Positions 17,390 through 24,733 of a stretch of DNA of 46,876 nt are shown here, piece by piece. The stretch comes from Phycisphaerae bacterium (GTDB lineage: Bacteria; Planctomycetota; Phycisphaerae; Sedimentisphaerales; Anaerobacaceae), in the NCBI GenBank assembly GCA_030615025.1, contig JAUXAB010000024.1, positions 1 to 46,876 on the forward strand, written 5' to 3'. The notes below the pieces were generated by a model. That model did no database searches, was not told where the DNA came from, and saw only the letters and a list, made by a program, of their open reading frames with translations. Position numbers and translations under genes: made by a program. The stretch's first letter is position 1. The number at the start of each line of letters is the position of its first letter.

Positions 17390-17463
17390 GCGCCTGTAGC
17401 TCAATTGGATAGAGCGTCGGTCTACGGAACCGGAAGTTGGGGGTTCGAGTCCCTCCAGGCGTG
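17390..17463 (+). tRNA. tRNA-Arg (anticodon ACG)
   Basis: A 74-nt tRNA. Acceptor GCGCCTG (17390-17396) pairs with CAGGCGT (17456-17462), with a G-U closing pair, then discriminator G. D-stem GCTC/GAGC, anticodon stem TCGGT/ACCGG with loop CTACGGA and anticodon ACG (expected to be modified to ICG), T-arm GGGGGTTCGAGTCCCTC. No CCA is encoded. TTTCTTTTTT follows at once. The minus-strand frame that crosses it is an antisense translation and not a real coding end. Confidence 0.93.
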
Positions 17464-17976
17464 TTTCTTTTTTGTGGGTGTCATTCACAGACAAACTATC
17501 ACTTTTGTTGTCTAACTCTCCGCTACTTAAGCAGTTATCGTTTTCAACATTTTTCTGGAAATTGTTCTGCCCATTGCCAACTGTTGCCGACCGGTTACAT
17601 CCAGAGTAAGCTATAGGTGTCAATTTAGATGTCAATTTTAATGTCAACTTTTCTGAACCGTTTTGAACAGTATCGACCGGTCTATTATTCGTTCCGGTTG
17701 CTACCACCTTCTTAGACTCTTTACTTGGTAAAGATAAATCCGGTAAACCTGCAACCGCTTCTCTTTGACCCCCCTTAACAATCCGATGGCACTCCTCATA
17801 TCTGTAGTATTTTTTCACACGCCTCCCATCTCTCCTATAATACTTGCGCATATATTCACACTCGCACTTTTTGCACCAGGACCTCAGCCCATCTTTGCGG
17901 CTGCGGTTTCTGCTAATTCACTTTCGTCTTTCCACTTTTTGCATTTGCTGCATCGCTTCATTTTTGCCATCTTCAT
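17464..17976 (-). pseudogene. Frameshifted CxxC zinc-finger gene
   Basis: The start ATG at 17976 overlaps the stop of the upstream four-HTH gene (TAATG), implying coupled translation. The first frame begins MKMAKMKRCSKCKKWKDES and stops at about 17884. The rest of the domain continues in the next frame as RNRSRKDGLRSWCKKC then EYMRKYYRRDGRR, so a single base is missing near 17918. Joined, it matches the CxxC-(~20)-CxxC finger often found with HNH nucleases and phage DNA-binding proteins, and closely resembles the C-terminus of the upstream protein. The second frame runs on with no recognisable domain and finally crosses tRNA-Arg antisense, so its true end is unclear. A sequencing error is an alternative to a real frameshift. 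Confidence 0.6.
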
Positions 17977-18782
17977 TAGTCTCTCACAGCCAGCCGCCGC
18001 TTCTTATGAAACCTCTTATTAGCTTTATTTGCACATTCTTTGCACCACACGGCCAATCTATCCTTCCTGTAGCGTGCTCTGTAAAACATGTTCTCGGCCT
18101 TCCACTGTTTGCACCCGCTACATCGTTTTTGTTTCACGCCACTAACAACCCTGTGGCTCTCCTCATATCTGAATTTTTTCTTAAGGCCCAATTTGACTAT
18201 TCTCAATCTTGTCGCCTGTACCGGCCTTCCAATTTGCTCGGCTATTTGCTGTGCCGTTCTACTTGGATACAGTTTCTTCAGCATGTTCAGCTCTTTCTTC
18301 GACCAGACAGGGTAACGCCTTGCTTTTCTAAGTTCCAATTTGTGTGCTCTGCCTGCTACCGCCGAGGCAGACCGTCCGATCTGGCTCGCTATTTCCCGCA
18401 CTGTGTTACCTGGATACAGTTTCTTAAGCAGGTTTTCCTCTTGCCTTGACCAGGGGGTAGGCCTTCGCACATTTTTAAGGCTAAGCGAAGATGCCTTTTT
18501 CATTACCGCCCCCATAGACCGCCCAATCTTATTGGCCATGCTCCGTGTGTTCTCATTTGGGTAGAGCTTCTTGAGCAGTTCTACCTCATTGGCCGACCAC
18601 CGATGACATTCCCTCGTTTTAAGCCCCATGCTGTATGCTTTCTGTCTCACCGCTGTCAAAGGCCGTCCAATTTGGTCAGCTATTTCCTTTGCTTTTCCAC
18701 GCGGGAAAAGTTTCTTAAGCAGTTTGACCTCATCTTCTGACCATGAAACCCAACCGCTTTTCTTGATTTTGGCCTTTTCCAT
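17976..18782 (-). CDS. Protein with four tandem HTH repeats and a zinc finger
   Basis: A 268-residue protein from ATG 18782; an in-frame GTG at 18875 would add 31 residues that look non-coding. It has four near-identical repeats of about 48 residues, beginning at Trp 14, 62, 111 and 160. Each follows the pattern W-S-x2-E-x3-LLKKLYP-x5-EIA-x-QIGR-x2-AV-x7-LGLK. This is the Myb/SANT-like or GcrA-like helix-turn-helix repeat seen in phage and HNH-associated proteins. A C-terminal finger (Cys 221, 224, 247, 250) contains KRCSGCKQW and WCKECANKANKRF. The architecture predicts sequence-specific binding to a repeated or extended DNA site; no nuclease motif is visible. It is coupled to a second, frameshifted finger gene and lies beside a recombinase remnant, so mobile-element origin is likely. 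Confidence 0.75.
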   Translation of the reverse strand: MEKAKIKKSGWVSWSEDEVKLLKKLFPRGKAKEIADQIGRPLTAVRQKAYSMGLKTRECHRWSANEVELLKKLYPNENTRSMANKIGRSMGAVMKKASSLSLKNVRRPTPWSRQEENLLKKLYPGNTVREIASQIGRSASAVAGRAHKLELRKARRYPVWSKKELNMLKKLYPSRTAQQIAEQIGRPVQATRLRIVKLGLKKKFRYEESHRVVSGVKQKRCSGCKQWKAENMFYRARYRKDRLAVWCKECANKANKRFHKKRRLAVRD

Positions 18783-18798
18783 AGCCTCGTAGTTTAAC

Positions 18799-18975
18799 TC
18801 AAAAGGGTATAAAAGGCAAGGTTTGACTATATTTTCGTATGCCGGTTTTGGACAGCGTTTCGATTTGGGGTTCACGGATTCGGGCTTTTTCCGTTGAAAA
18901 AAATTCGCCGTTCATCACTTCTATAATTTCAGTCACGTCCGAGAATCGTCGCGTCTTTGGTTTACCGCGGGACAT
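18799..18975 (-). CDS. Possible 58-residue small protein
   Basis: An open frame from ATG 18975 to TGA 18799 gives a 58-residue basic peptide beginning MSRGKPKTRRFSDVTEII. It ends 16 bases before the preferred start of the four-HTH gene, as expected for a small upstream cistron. The ribosome site (GCAGG touching the ATG) is poor and I recognise no domain. It overlaps the optional N-terminal extension of the HTH gene in another frame, so only one of the two readings is likely to be real. Confidence 0.3.
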   Translation of the reverse strand: MSRGKPKTRRFSDVTEIIEVMNGEFFSTEKARIREPQIETLSKTGIRKYSQTLPFIPF

Positions 18976-19026
18976 CCTGCGAGAAACTTTGATCTTTTCC
19001 GCCCATTGCTCTTAAAGACCCTCGAC

Positions 19027-19055
19027 TTGCCTGAACTGATATGGTAGTATGTTAT
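19027..19055 (+). promoter_or_regulatory. Possible sigma-70-type promoter
   Basis: TTGCCT (19027-19032), a 17-base spacer and TGTTAT (19050-19055) lie about 90 bases upstream of the PEP-CTERM gene. Both hexamers are imperfect. It is the best candidate in this intergenic stretch, but the call rests on pattern alone. Confidence 0.3.
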
Positions 19056-19144
19056 CATCTTAATGGGGGTAGTTAAAGTTGGTTGGCGTTCCTAAGTTTC
19101 TCCCCTTTGAACATCAAAGTCAAATTGTTTGGAGGAGAAATTGT

Positions 19145-19906
19145 ATGAAAAGGTCAATTATCCTGCCTATTTTGTGCTTGAGCTTTGTGTTTGCCCACAG
19201 TGTCTCGGCAGTTCCTGTGCCTCCTACGCTGGACGCAGTTCTAAGCGATGGCCCCGGCAGCCCACTGGTTACGGACATGAGTCTTCTGGCCGGGCTAACT
19301 GAATGCGGACAGAATCTTTGTCTCACAGATTTGACTTTTCCTGAAATCTCTGTGGCGACAATGCTGTTCGAAGAAGCGGGTTACGCCGGCTCTAATCGGT
19401 TTGGCATATACAACTACAACGGCCCTGGAGTTGCGCCTTCAGCTTGGGAGATGCTGCTGCTTTTCGAGGGAAGTGACGAATTGCCAATCTCAGCCACCAT
19501 CCAGTTCGACCTTACCAACGAAATTGCCTGGTATGACCGTAATAGCAACGCGACCAAGGATGCTGGTGAGACGGCCAATATGGGCGCCGTCTTCGGCGCT
19601 TACCTAACCAGTCCTGACAAATGCGGCGGTATCTCCAACCCAACCTTTTACACAGACGAGCTATTGAATCCGGATGCTGCCGCCAAAGAACATGGGTTAA
19701 TATACGACACAAGGCATATCACCGGTGCAATCACGGGCGACCCTGATGTTGTGGTTGCCTTCGAGGATTTACTGGCCGGGCATTCCGACTGGGACTACGA
19801 CGATATGGTCGTTGGCATCACCGATGTTGCTCCGGTTCCTGAGCCGGCGACGATTGCACTGTTGGGTCTTGGTTCGTTGGCACTGCTAAGAAAACGCCGA
19901 GCATAG
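19145..19906 (+). CDS. PEP-CTERM protein with DUF4114-like domain
   Basis: A 253-residue secreted protein. ATG 19145 is supported by GGAGGAG at 19131-19137; the longer frame from 19079 has no signal. A signal peptide (MKRSIILPILCLSFVFAHSVSA) is followed by an extracellular domain. The second half (YDTRHITGAITGDPDVVVAF then HSDWDYDDMVVGI) resembles the DUF4114 family. The C-terminus is a canonical PEP-CTERM sorting tail: VPEPATIALLGLGSLALL followed by RKRRA. Such proteins are processed by an exosortase and tied to exopolysaccharide-producing cells; no exosortase is in this window. The convergent polysaccharide locus next door fits that association. Confidence 0.88.
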   Translation: MKRSIILPILCLSFVFAHSVSAVPVPPTLDAVLSDGPGSPLVTDMSLLAGLTECGQNLCLTDLTFPEISVATMLFEEAGYAGSNRFGIYNYNGPGVAPSAWEMLLLFEGSDELPISATIQFDLTNEIAWYDRNSNATKDAGETANMGAVFGAYLTSPDKCGGISNPTFYTDELLNPDAAAKEHGLIYDTRHITGAITGDPDVVVAFEDLLAGHSDWDYDDMVVGITDVAPVPEPATIALLGLGSLALLRKRRA

Positions 19907-20097
19907 GTCAGTTACCAGTTGCGTGCAAAAAGGGCTGGACTTTCTTACTGCCTTGCCGAATAATATTGAGACGGTTGTAGAGCAGACAATATAGGCTTGT
20001 TGTAACAGTTCTTAATACACTTTCGCAAAACTGCGTGTAGAGCGACTCTCAGGAGTATCAGTGGTTGAGCATCAAGCTATAAGCCCTAAATGCCGAT

Positions 20098-20132
20098 AAA
20101 AAAATGGGAGGGCCGCAGTCTGCGACCCTCCC
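20098..20132 (-). terminator. Rho-independent terminator of the polysaccharide locus
   Basis: On the minus strand GGGAGGG and CCCTCCC (20126-20132 and 20106-20112) pair, with an extra inner CGCAG/CTGCG stem, and are followed by A then seven T residues (20104-20098). It lies about 120 bases after the VanZ-like gene, the last gene of the long minus-strand locus, and should end that transcript. On the plus strand no T-run follows the hairpin. Confidence 0.85.
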
Positions 20133-20135
20133 GGG

Positions 20136-20205
20136 CCGGCGTCGTTAAGGATGGGGCAAGCCCGGCGGAACTTCGTGGAAGCACCGAGCCGCCCAACGAT
20201 GCCGG
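20136..20205. ncRNA. Nested stem-loop element between convergent genes
   Basis: CCGGCGTCGTT (20136-20146) pairs with AACGATGCCGG (20195-20205) over 11 positions with one G-U. Inside lie GGGC/GCCC (20153-20163), GGCGG/CCGCC (about 20164-20168 and 20189-20193), which cannot all form at once, and a TTC/GAA mini-hairpin. On the plus strand the outer stem is followed by TTTTATTTTA, so it could act as a large terminator for the PEP-CTERM gene. The purine-rich internal segments and mutually exclusive stems also fit a structured RNA. I do not recognise a known riboswitch or ribozyme. Confidence 0.45.
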
Positions 20206-20254
20206 TTTTATTTTAGCTTTCAGCGATTAGCTGTCAGCGTTCAGATTTCAGAAA

Positions 20255-20653
20255 TCAGATATCAGCGTTCACCAGAGTCTTATGTTTTGAATTTTTGAAG
20301 CAAACGGAACAGAGCAGGACGGCAGAGATACCGATAATGTTAGCAAGCCAGTCGGTTAAACTCGCGGTTCGATTGCACAAAGGCTGAGTAAGTTCATCGA
20401 GGGTGCCAAGAGCTAAAATGGCAAAGAAGAGAAGCGAAGCTAATAGCAGAGTAGGGGAAGTCCTGAGCGAAAGAACGAAAAGAAGGGTAATTGCTCCATA
20501 CGCCAAAGCGTGTGCGAGCTTGTCGAGACCACTTATTTGTAATCGGATTGGCATTACCTCCTGTGGAAGATGAGTAAGCAAGACAACGGTCACAGTGAAA
20601 GTAACTGCAATTATCAGCCACTTGGTATTAAAAAAGTTCTTGACCTTTATCAT
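20255..20653 (-). CDS. VanZ-like membrane protein
   Basis: A 132-residue VanZ-family protein with about four hydrophobic helices. Family marks are SGLDKLAHALAYG near residues 41-53 and LGTLDELTQPL near 82-92 followed by RTASLTDWLANIIG. VanZ in enterococci gives low-level teicoplanin resistance. In environmental bacteria small VanZ-like proteins commonly sit in polysaccharide and exosortase loci with unknown roles. It is the last gene of the minus-strand locus, 58 bases after wecB, and is followed by a strong terminator. An antibiotic-resistance role should not be assumed. Confidence 0.85.
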   Translation of the reverse strand: MIKVKNFFNTKWLIIAVTFTVTVVLLTHLPQEVMPIRLQISGLDKLAHALAYGAITLLFVLSLRTSPTLLLASLLFFAILALGTLDELTQPLCNRTASLTDWLANIIGISAVLLCSVCFKNSKHKTLVNADI

Positions 20654-20711
20654 TGCTCAGAAAAAAACTGGTTTTAGCAATTAAAGATTTGGCTTTGACA
20701 ATTTGAGTTGC

Positions 20712-21803
20712 TTACAGTTTATCCAAAAGTATTTTCACAATACGCTCGGCTGCGTGGCCGTCCCAGAGCGATGGAATCTGAGGCTCGCACCAGCCGCCAT
20801 CTACCACCTGTCTATAAGTTTCGATTATCTTGTCCGTATCGGTACCAACAACTCTGTTAGAACCTACTTGTGTAGTAATTGGACGCTCGGTATTTTCCCG
20901 CAATGTCAAACAGGGGATTTTTAAAATAGTTGTCTCCTCCTGTATTCCGCCAGAATCGGTTAGCACCAGTTTAGCAGAAGACATTAGTTTCAAAAAATCA
21001 AGATAGCCCAACGGTTCGATTAGCCGCAGGTTAGGCAGCTTTTTGATACGTTCACCAAGGGACCAGGAAGACAGATTTTTACGGGCTCGCGGGTGAATCG
21101 GGAAAATTACAGGCATATCGTTCTGTATGATTTCAAGGGCGTCAAGTATGCGAGAGAAAGTAACAGGGTCATCTACATTAGCAGGGCGGTGCAAAGTCAA
21201 AACGGCAAAGCCATTGCTATCAAGATTGAATTGGCTTAAAACATTTGAAGTTGCGGCTTTTGCCCTATTCTTCAGCAAGGTATCAATCATTACGTTACCA
21301 ACAAGAAATATCTTCTCTCCGGGGATGCCTTCGCGACGCAGGTTGTCAACGCCGCTTTGCTCAGTACAGAAAAGTAAATCGCTGATAGCGTCTGTTAGGA
21401 CGCGATTGATTTCCTCCGGCATCGACCGGTCGAAACTACGAAGGCCCGCTTCCACGTGAACAAGCTTTACACCCAGCTTAACTGCCACAAGACCACAAGC
21501 AATGGTACTATTGACATCTCCAACTACAAGAACAACATCAGGTTTGTGTTCCAAGGCAACCGGCTCAAATGCCTTCATTATTTCGGCGGTCTGACACGCA
21601 TGGGAATTGGAACCTACCTCAAGATTAACATCTGGCTTGGGAATACCCAGTTGGTGGAAGAACAAATCGCTCATCTTCTCATCATAGTGCTGGCCGGTAT
21701 GAACGAGAAGTGCCTCGATGCGATTGCTCTTTTTATATTCCGCCATAATCGGAGCAATCTTCATAAAATTCGGGCGGGCACCAACGATATTGATGATTTT
21801 CAC
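20712..21803 (-). CDS. wecB: UDP-N-acetylglucosamine 2-epimerase (non-hydrolysing)
   Basis: A 363-residue WecB/MnaA-type enzyme that interconverts UDP-GlcNAc and UDP-ManNAc in the cytoplasm. Visible features are the N-terminal GARPNFMK, HTGQHYDEKMSDLFF, VEAGLRSFDRSMPEEINR with the conserved Glu and Arg, and TDSGGIQEE near residue 285. Length is typical. It supplies ManNAc-type precursors for a surface polymer and lies two bases after the upstream gene, so it belongs to the same operon. No UDP-ManNAc dehydrogenase (WecC) is in the window, so the ManNAc product may be used directly or modified by the neighbouring oxidoreductases. Confidence 0.95.
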   Translation of the reverse strand: MKIINIVGARPNFMKIAPIMAEYKKSNRIEALLVHTGQHYDEKMSDLFFHQLGIPKPDVNLEVGSNSHACQTAEIMKAFEPVALEHKPDVVLVVGDVNSTIACGLVAVKLGVKLVHVEAGLRSFDRSMPEEINRVLTDAISDLLFCTEQSGVDNLRREGIPGEKIFLVGNVMIDTLLKNRAKAATSNVLSQFNLDSNGFAVLTLHRPANVDDPVTFSRILDALEIIQNDMPVIFPIHPRARKNLSSWSLGERIKKLPNLRLIEPLGYLDFLKLMSSAKLVLTDSGGIQEETTILKIPCLTLRENTERPITTQVGSNRVVGTDTDKIIETYRQVVDGGWCEPQIPSLWDGHAAERIVKILLDKL

Positions 21804-21805
21804 GA

Positions 21806-22681
21806 TTAATCCTCACCGTATGATAGAATTAAGTCTCTTGTTTCTTGTATATGAGCTTTGGAAGATGCGCCAAAAACAATAGACCTGATATTCTTCTGAC
21901 TTGCCACATATTCGACCGCTTCTCGAGGACCTACGGCACCAGAGGCCAGGATAGACATCGCCATTGGTCTGAACGGCTTTGTTCTGATAGCGCCCTCATA
22001 CGAAGTCTTGTCTGGATTCATCAGGTAACCTATCTTGTTTATTGACGAGCAAATAATGGGATTCTCAATCCCACATTGGAGGAGAAAATCAACGAGCTGT
22101 GGCAAGTTCATTGTATTAAATGCTGGTTCTACTCCATAGATTGACCTTATGTGGTTGGCAAACTCTACAAAAACAGTCTTCGCCCCAAGACCCAACAAAA
22201 GATCTGTAACGATATTTTGCAAAAATACAGCCCTTACATTCAAACCCTTGAACATCCTCATCTCAGCATCAACAAGGAGTTTCATCACCTTTACCATGTC
22301 CTGACTGACTATACTCATAGCTCCACGGGCAAGCGTCCCCAGTACCTGGGCCGCTGAACGGTCGGCAAACACAAAGTCATTCAACGCGCCAATCATACCC
22401 TTTTCGTTCACTGCATTTGCATATTTGTGTGCGTATGGTATAGAGGGATACAACCTCAAGTCGGCATACTTCTCAGGATTAGCGCGAAAATGGTCACATA
22501 ACTCAGCGACCCGATCGTGTGTGTTAAACATAAATGCGTGGATACCACAGTCGTAAGCAGTATCGATCACTTTAATTATTGCGTTGATATCCTTGAAACG
22601 CTCGGATTGTGCCTGCGCTTTCTCTTCCGACATATGATTGATGCCAAAAAACTGATTATCGCCGAATATGATTCTGTCCAT
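21806..22681 (-). CDS. Conserved protein of unknown function in polysaccharide locus
   Basis: A 291-residue soluble protein that I cannot assign to a named enzyme. It starts MDRIIFGDNQFFGINHM and contains alternating beta/alpha segments (DTAYDCGIHAFMFNT; VEFANHIRSIYGVEPAFNTM; ASGAVGPREAVEYVA; SIVFGASSKAHIQET), suggesting a TIM-barrel, perhaps distantly related to aldo/keto reductases. No nucleotide-binding Gly motif or metal-ligand cluster stands out. It is packed between wecB (2-base gap) and a Gfo/Idh/MocA oxidoreductase (1-base gap), so it probably acts on the same sugar nucleotide or on a polymer intermediate. Function is inferred from context only. Confidence 0.6.
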   Translation of the reverse strand: MDRIIFGDNQFFGINHMSEEKAQAQSERFKDINAIIKVIDTAYDCGIHAFMFNTHDRVAELCDHFRANPEKYADLRLYPSIPYAHKYANAVNEKGMIGALNDFVFADRSAAQVLGTLARGAMSIVSQDMVKVMKLLVDAEMRMFKGLNVRAVFLQNIVTDLLLGLGAKTVFVEFANHIRSIYGVEPAFNTMNLPQLVDFLLQCGIENPIICSSINKIGYLMNPDKTSYEGAIRTKPFRPMAMSILASGAVGPREAVEYVASQKNIRSIVFGASSKAHIQETRDLILSYGED

Positions 22682-22682
22682 T

Positions 22683-23705
22683 CTACAGTCCTCTTATCTC
22701 ACCATCTTTTCGGATACGCTCAATAACAATGTCCGTCTCAAGGCCATGTTCAAACGAGCAAACATCAGACGGCCTATTCTCCAAAATGCAATCAATGAAG
22801 TAATCCAACTGCCGCGTGAATTCAAAACCGCGCACATAGAATCGAACAGGCTCGACGAAATCCGTCACATATCGTTGATTCCAGCCTTGGGTAAAACCAT
22901 CTAATTCTGGTTTAGCTCGGAAAAACACTTTATAAGCATGTAAATCAGCAATGATTTTGCCACTTCTGCCCAATGCCTCGAAGCGATAAGCTGGCTTGCG
23001 ATAAGAAGGATCGCTCCAGTTCACCAACAGATTGCCCCTGCCCCCGTTCTTGTATAAAAATGTTGAACTGACGGAGTCCTCAACGTTTACCGAATGAATA
23101 CTCTGAAGGACACTGCCTGTTATCTCGTCAGGCACGCCAATAAGATAATTGATAAGGTCTATACTGTGAGATGCGAAATCATAAAGACAGCCACCGCCTT
23201 CCCGCTTCTTTGAACGCCAGCCACTCTTGGCGTCTTTGAGAAGGGTAGGGCCGTGCATTTCCATCTTAAAAGTCAACAAATCGCCAAGCACGCCTGCATC
23301 CAGTAGTTTCTTTACCTGAATAATTACATCATTAAACCTGATAACATAGCCAATTTGGTTGACGAGCTTCTTGCCTTTGAGCATCCCAACAAGCTCCTCG
23401 CCCTGGTGGACATTCAATGCGAAGGGCTTTTCAACAAAGATGTGCAGATTGCTCTGGATGGCGTATTTGACAATTTCAGCATGCATACCCGTCGGCGTGG
23501 CTACAATCACGAAGTCCAGACCCGACCTGTCGATCATCTTACGATAGTCTTTGAACGTCTCAATTCCGGTGTACTTACCTACGTTCTTCAGCATAAACGA
23601 CGATGAGTCGCATACTGCTACGAATTGGACATCCGGATGAGTGTTCAAAATAGAAAAATGGGTCAGCCCCATTCGGCCAAATCCAATCACCGCACCTCTA
23701 AGCAT
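22683..23705 (-). CDS. Gfo/Idh/MocA family sugar oxidoreductase
   Basis: A 340-residue NAD(P)-dependent oxidoreductase. The N-terminal Rossmann fold begins with GFGRMGLTH (residues 8-16), the conserved EKPF follows at about 95, and a C-terminal alpha/beta domain carries YDFASHSIDLINYL, with the typical substrate-side His/Asp pair. Family members oxidise or reduce ring hydroxyls of sugars or sugar nucleotides. With WecB immediately downstream, a 3-dehydrogenation or similar step on an N-acetylhexosamine nucleotide is plausible. The exact substrate is not predictable. Confidence 0.9.
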   Translation of the reverse strand: MLRGAVIGFGRMGLTHFSILNTHPDVQFVAVCDSSSFMLKNVGKYTGIETFKDYRKMIDRSGLDFVIVATPTGMHAEIVKYAIQSNLHIFVEKPFALNVHQGEELVGMLKGKKLVNQIGYVIRFNDVIIQVKKLLDAGVLGDLLTFKMEMHGPTLLKDAKSGWRSKKREGGGCLYDFASHSIDLINYLIGVPDEITGSVLQSIHSVNVEDSVSSTFLYKNGGRGNLLVNWSDPSYRKPAYRFEALGRSGKIIADLHAYKVFFRAKPELDGFTQGWNQRYVTDFVEPVRFYVRGFEFTRQLDYFIDCILENRPSDVCSFEHGLETDIVIERIRKDGEIRGL

Positions 23706-23752
23706 AAATATCCTTCACAGAATATATTACTTACTGCACAAACTTCTTATAT

Positions 23753-24727
23753 TTATTGAAACATCTTGCTATTGAGATTTTTATATGTGTAATCATCAAG
23801 TTTAAAAAGATGTCTATATTTATAACGAGTAAGAAGATGCTTAATTTCTAATATCGCTTTGGCTAACAAAGGTATTTTGGGAGTTGGCTCCCGACCTTGT
23901 TTCTTTCTATTTTCTATTCTTTCCTCCAACAATGGAGAAACAGGCATGGATACGCAATTATTTTTTGAAGCTAAATAATGAATAGCATCCACAAATCCCT
24001 TATTAATTCTTCCATCTTTCATAAAATATCCGAGATGCGCAAAAACAATGCAAGTCCCTTTTTCTATTTCCAATTTATCTATTGCATGTCTATTAATTAT
24101 CCTATTAAATATCCATGGATTAGGAGCAAACGTCGCTGAAAACCAATAATTACAGTATTCACTTCTCTGAGGGTCAATATAAGGCATATATTTATCAAAG
24201 TTAGCAGTGTTAATTAGGCTGGTTGTATGATTACGGCTGAAACGTATAATTCTCTTATGCACATCTCCCCAGTAGTAATCACTTGAAGGATCTTCGCCCT
24301 GATAAACACCCGCATATTGAGGATACATCATTTTAACTAACGCTCGCAATGGCCAATTAAATCTTTTATATCCTCCGTAAATACTATCTTTGTTATAGGA
24401 ATGATTAATCTGTATCTTGGGATATTCACCGAGAAGTCTCTTAAACTCTTCTAATCCTTCAAGTATTTCTTCTCTCTTGTAATCTCCGCTTCCAGCATTA
24501 TGAAGACCTATTTCATATCCCTTCTTCTTAATATCTTTTATAAACTCAAGATATTCCGGGCTCTGAAGAGAATCTCCTTTTGAATGTTTATCGCGAGGGG
24601 GATAAACCCATACTGTTTTTGTAATAAAGATTCTTTTTTCATAAAGGAAATCATAGATTGGTTTAATATTTTCAAGGGTAGCGTCATCAGTGTCATCAAT
24701 TATTGTAAAATGAAATTGACCCATCAC
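23753..24727 (-). CDS. Polysaccharide deacetylase-like protein
   Basis: A 324-residue protein with NodB-type (carbohydrate esterase 4-like) features: DDTDD at residues 11-15 as the metal/aspartate motif, YEIGLHNAGSGD near 71-82, NHSYNKD near 108-114 and VFAHLGYF near 228-235. It has no signal peptide, so it would act in the cytoplasm or be a divergent member, unlike secreted deacetylases. It lies six bases after the sulfotransferase gene. The gene is strikingly AT-rich, with Ile/Lys/Asn-rich product, like the next two upstream genes, suggesting joint acquisition from another genome. Confidence 0.7.
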   Translation of the reverse strand: MMGQFHFTIIDDTDDATLENIKPIYDFLYEKRIFITKTVWVYPPRDKHSKGDSLQSPEYLEFIKDIKKKGYEIGLHNAGSGDYKREEILEGLEEFKRLLGEYPKIQINHSYNKDSIYGGYKRFNWPLRALVKMMYPQYAGVYQGEDPSSDYYWGDVHKRIIRFSRNHTTSLINTANFDKYMPYIDPQRSEYCNYWFSATFAPNPWIFNRIINRHAIDKLEIEKGTCIVFAHLGYFMKDGRINKGFVDAIHYLASKNNCVSMPVSPLLEERIENRKKQGREPTPKIPLLAKAILEIKHLLTRYKYRHLFKLDDYTYKNLNSKMFQ

Positions 24728-24733
24728 AGCCTT

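Noticed and set aside
17378-17463. Minus-strand open frame end crossing tRNA-Arg
   Set aside because: The residues GLEPPTSGSVDRRS arise from antisense tRNA-Arg; a natural coding end there is unlikely.
17976-18875. GTG start at 18875 for the four-HTH gene
   Set aside because: The added residues are Cys/Pro-rich and unlike the rest, whereas ATG 18782 lies close to the first repeat. It cannot be fully excluded.
20255-20653. Glycopeptide resistance gene vanZ
   Set aside because: Only family membership is visible; its position at the end of a polysaccharide locus gives no support for resistance.
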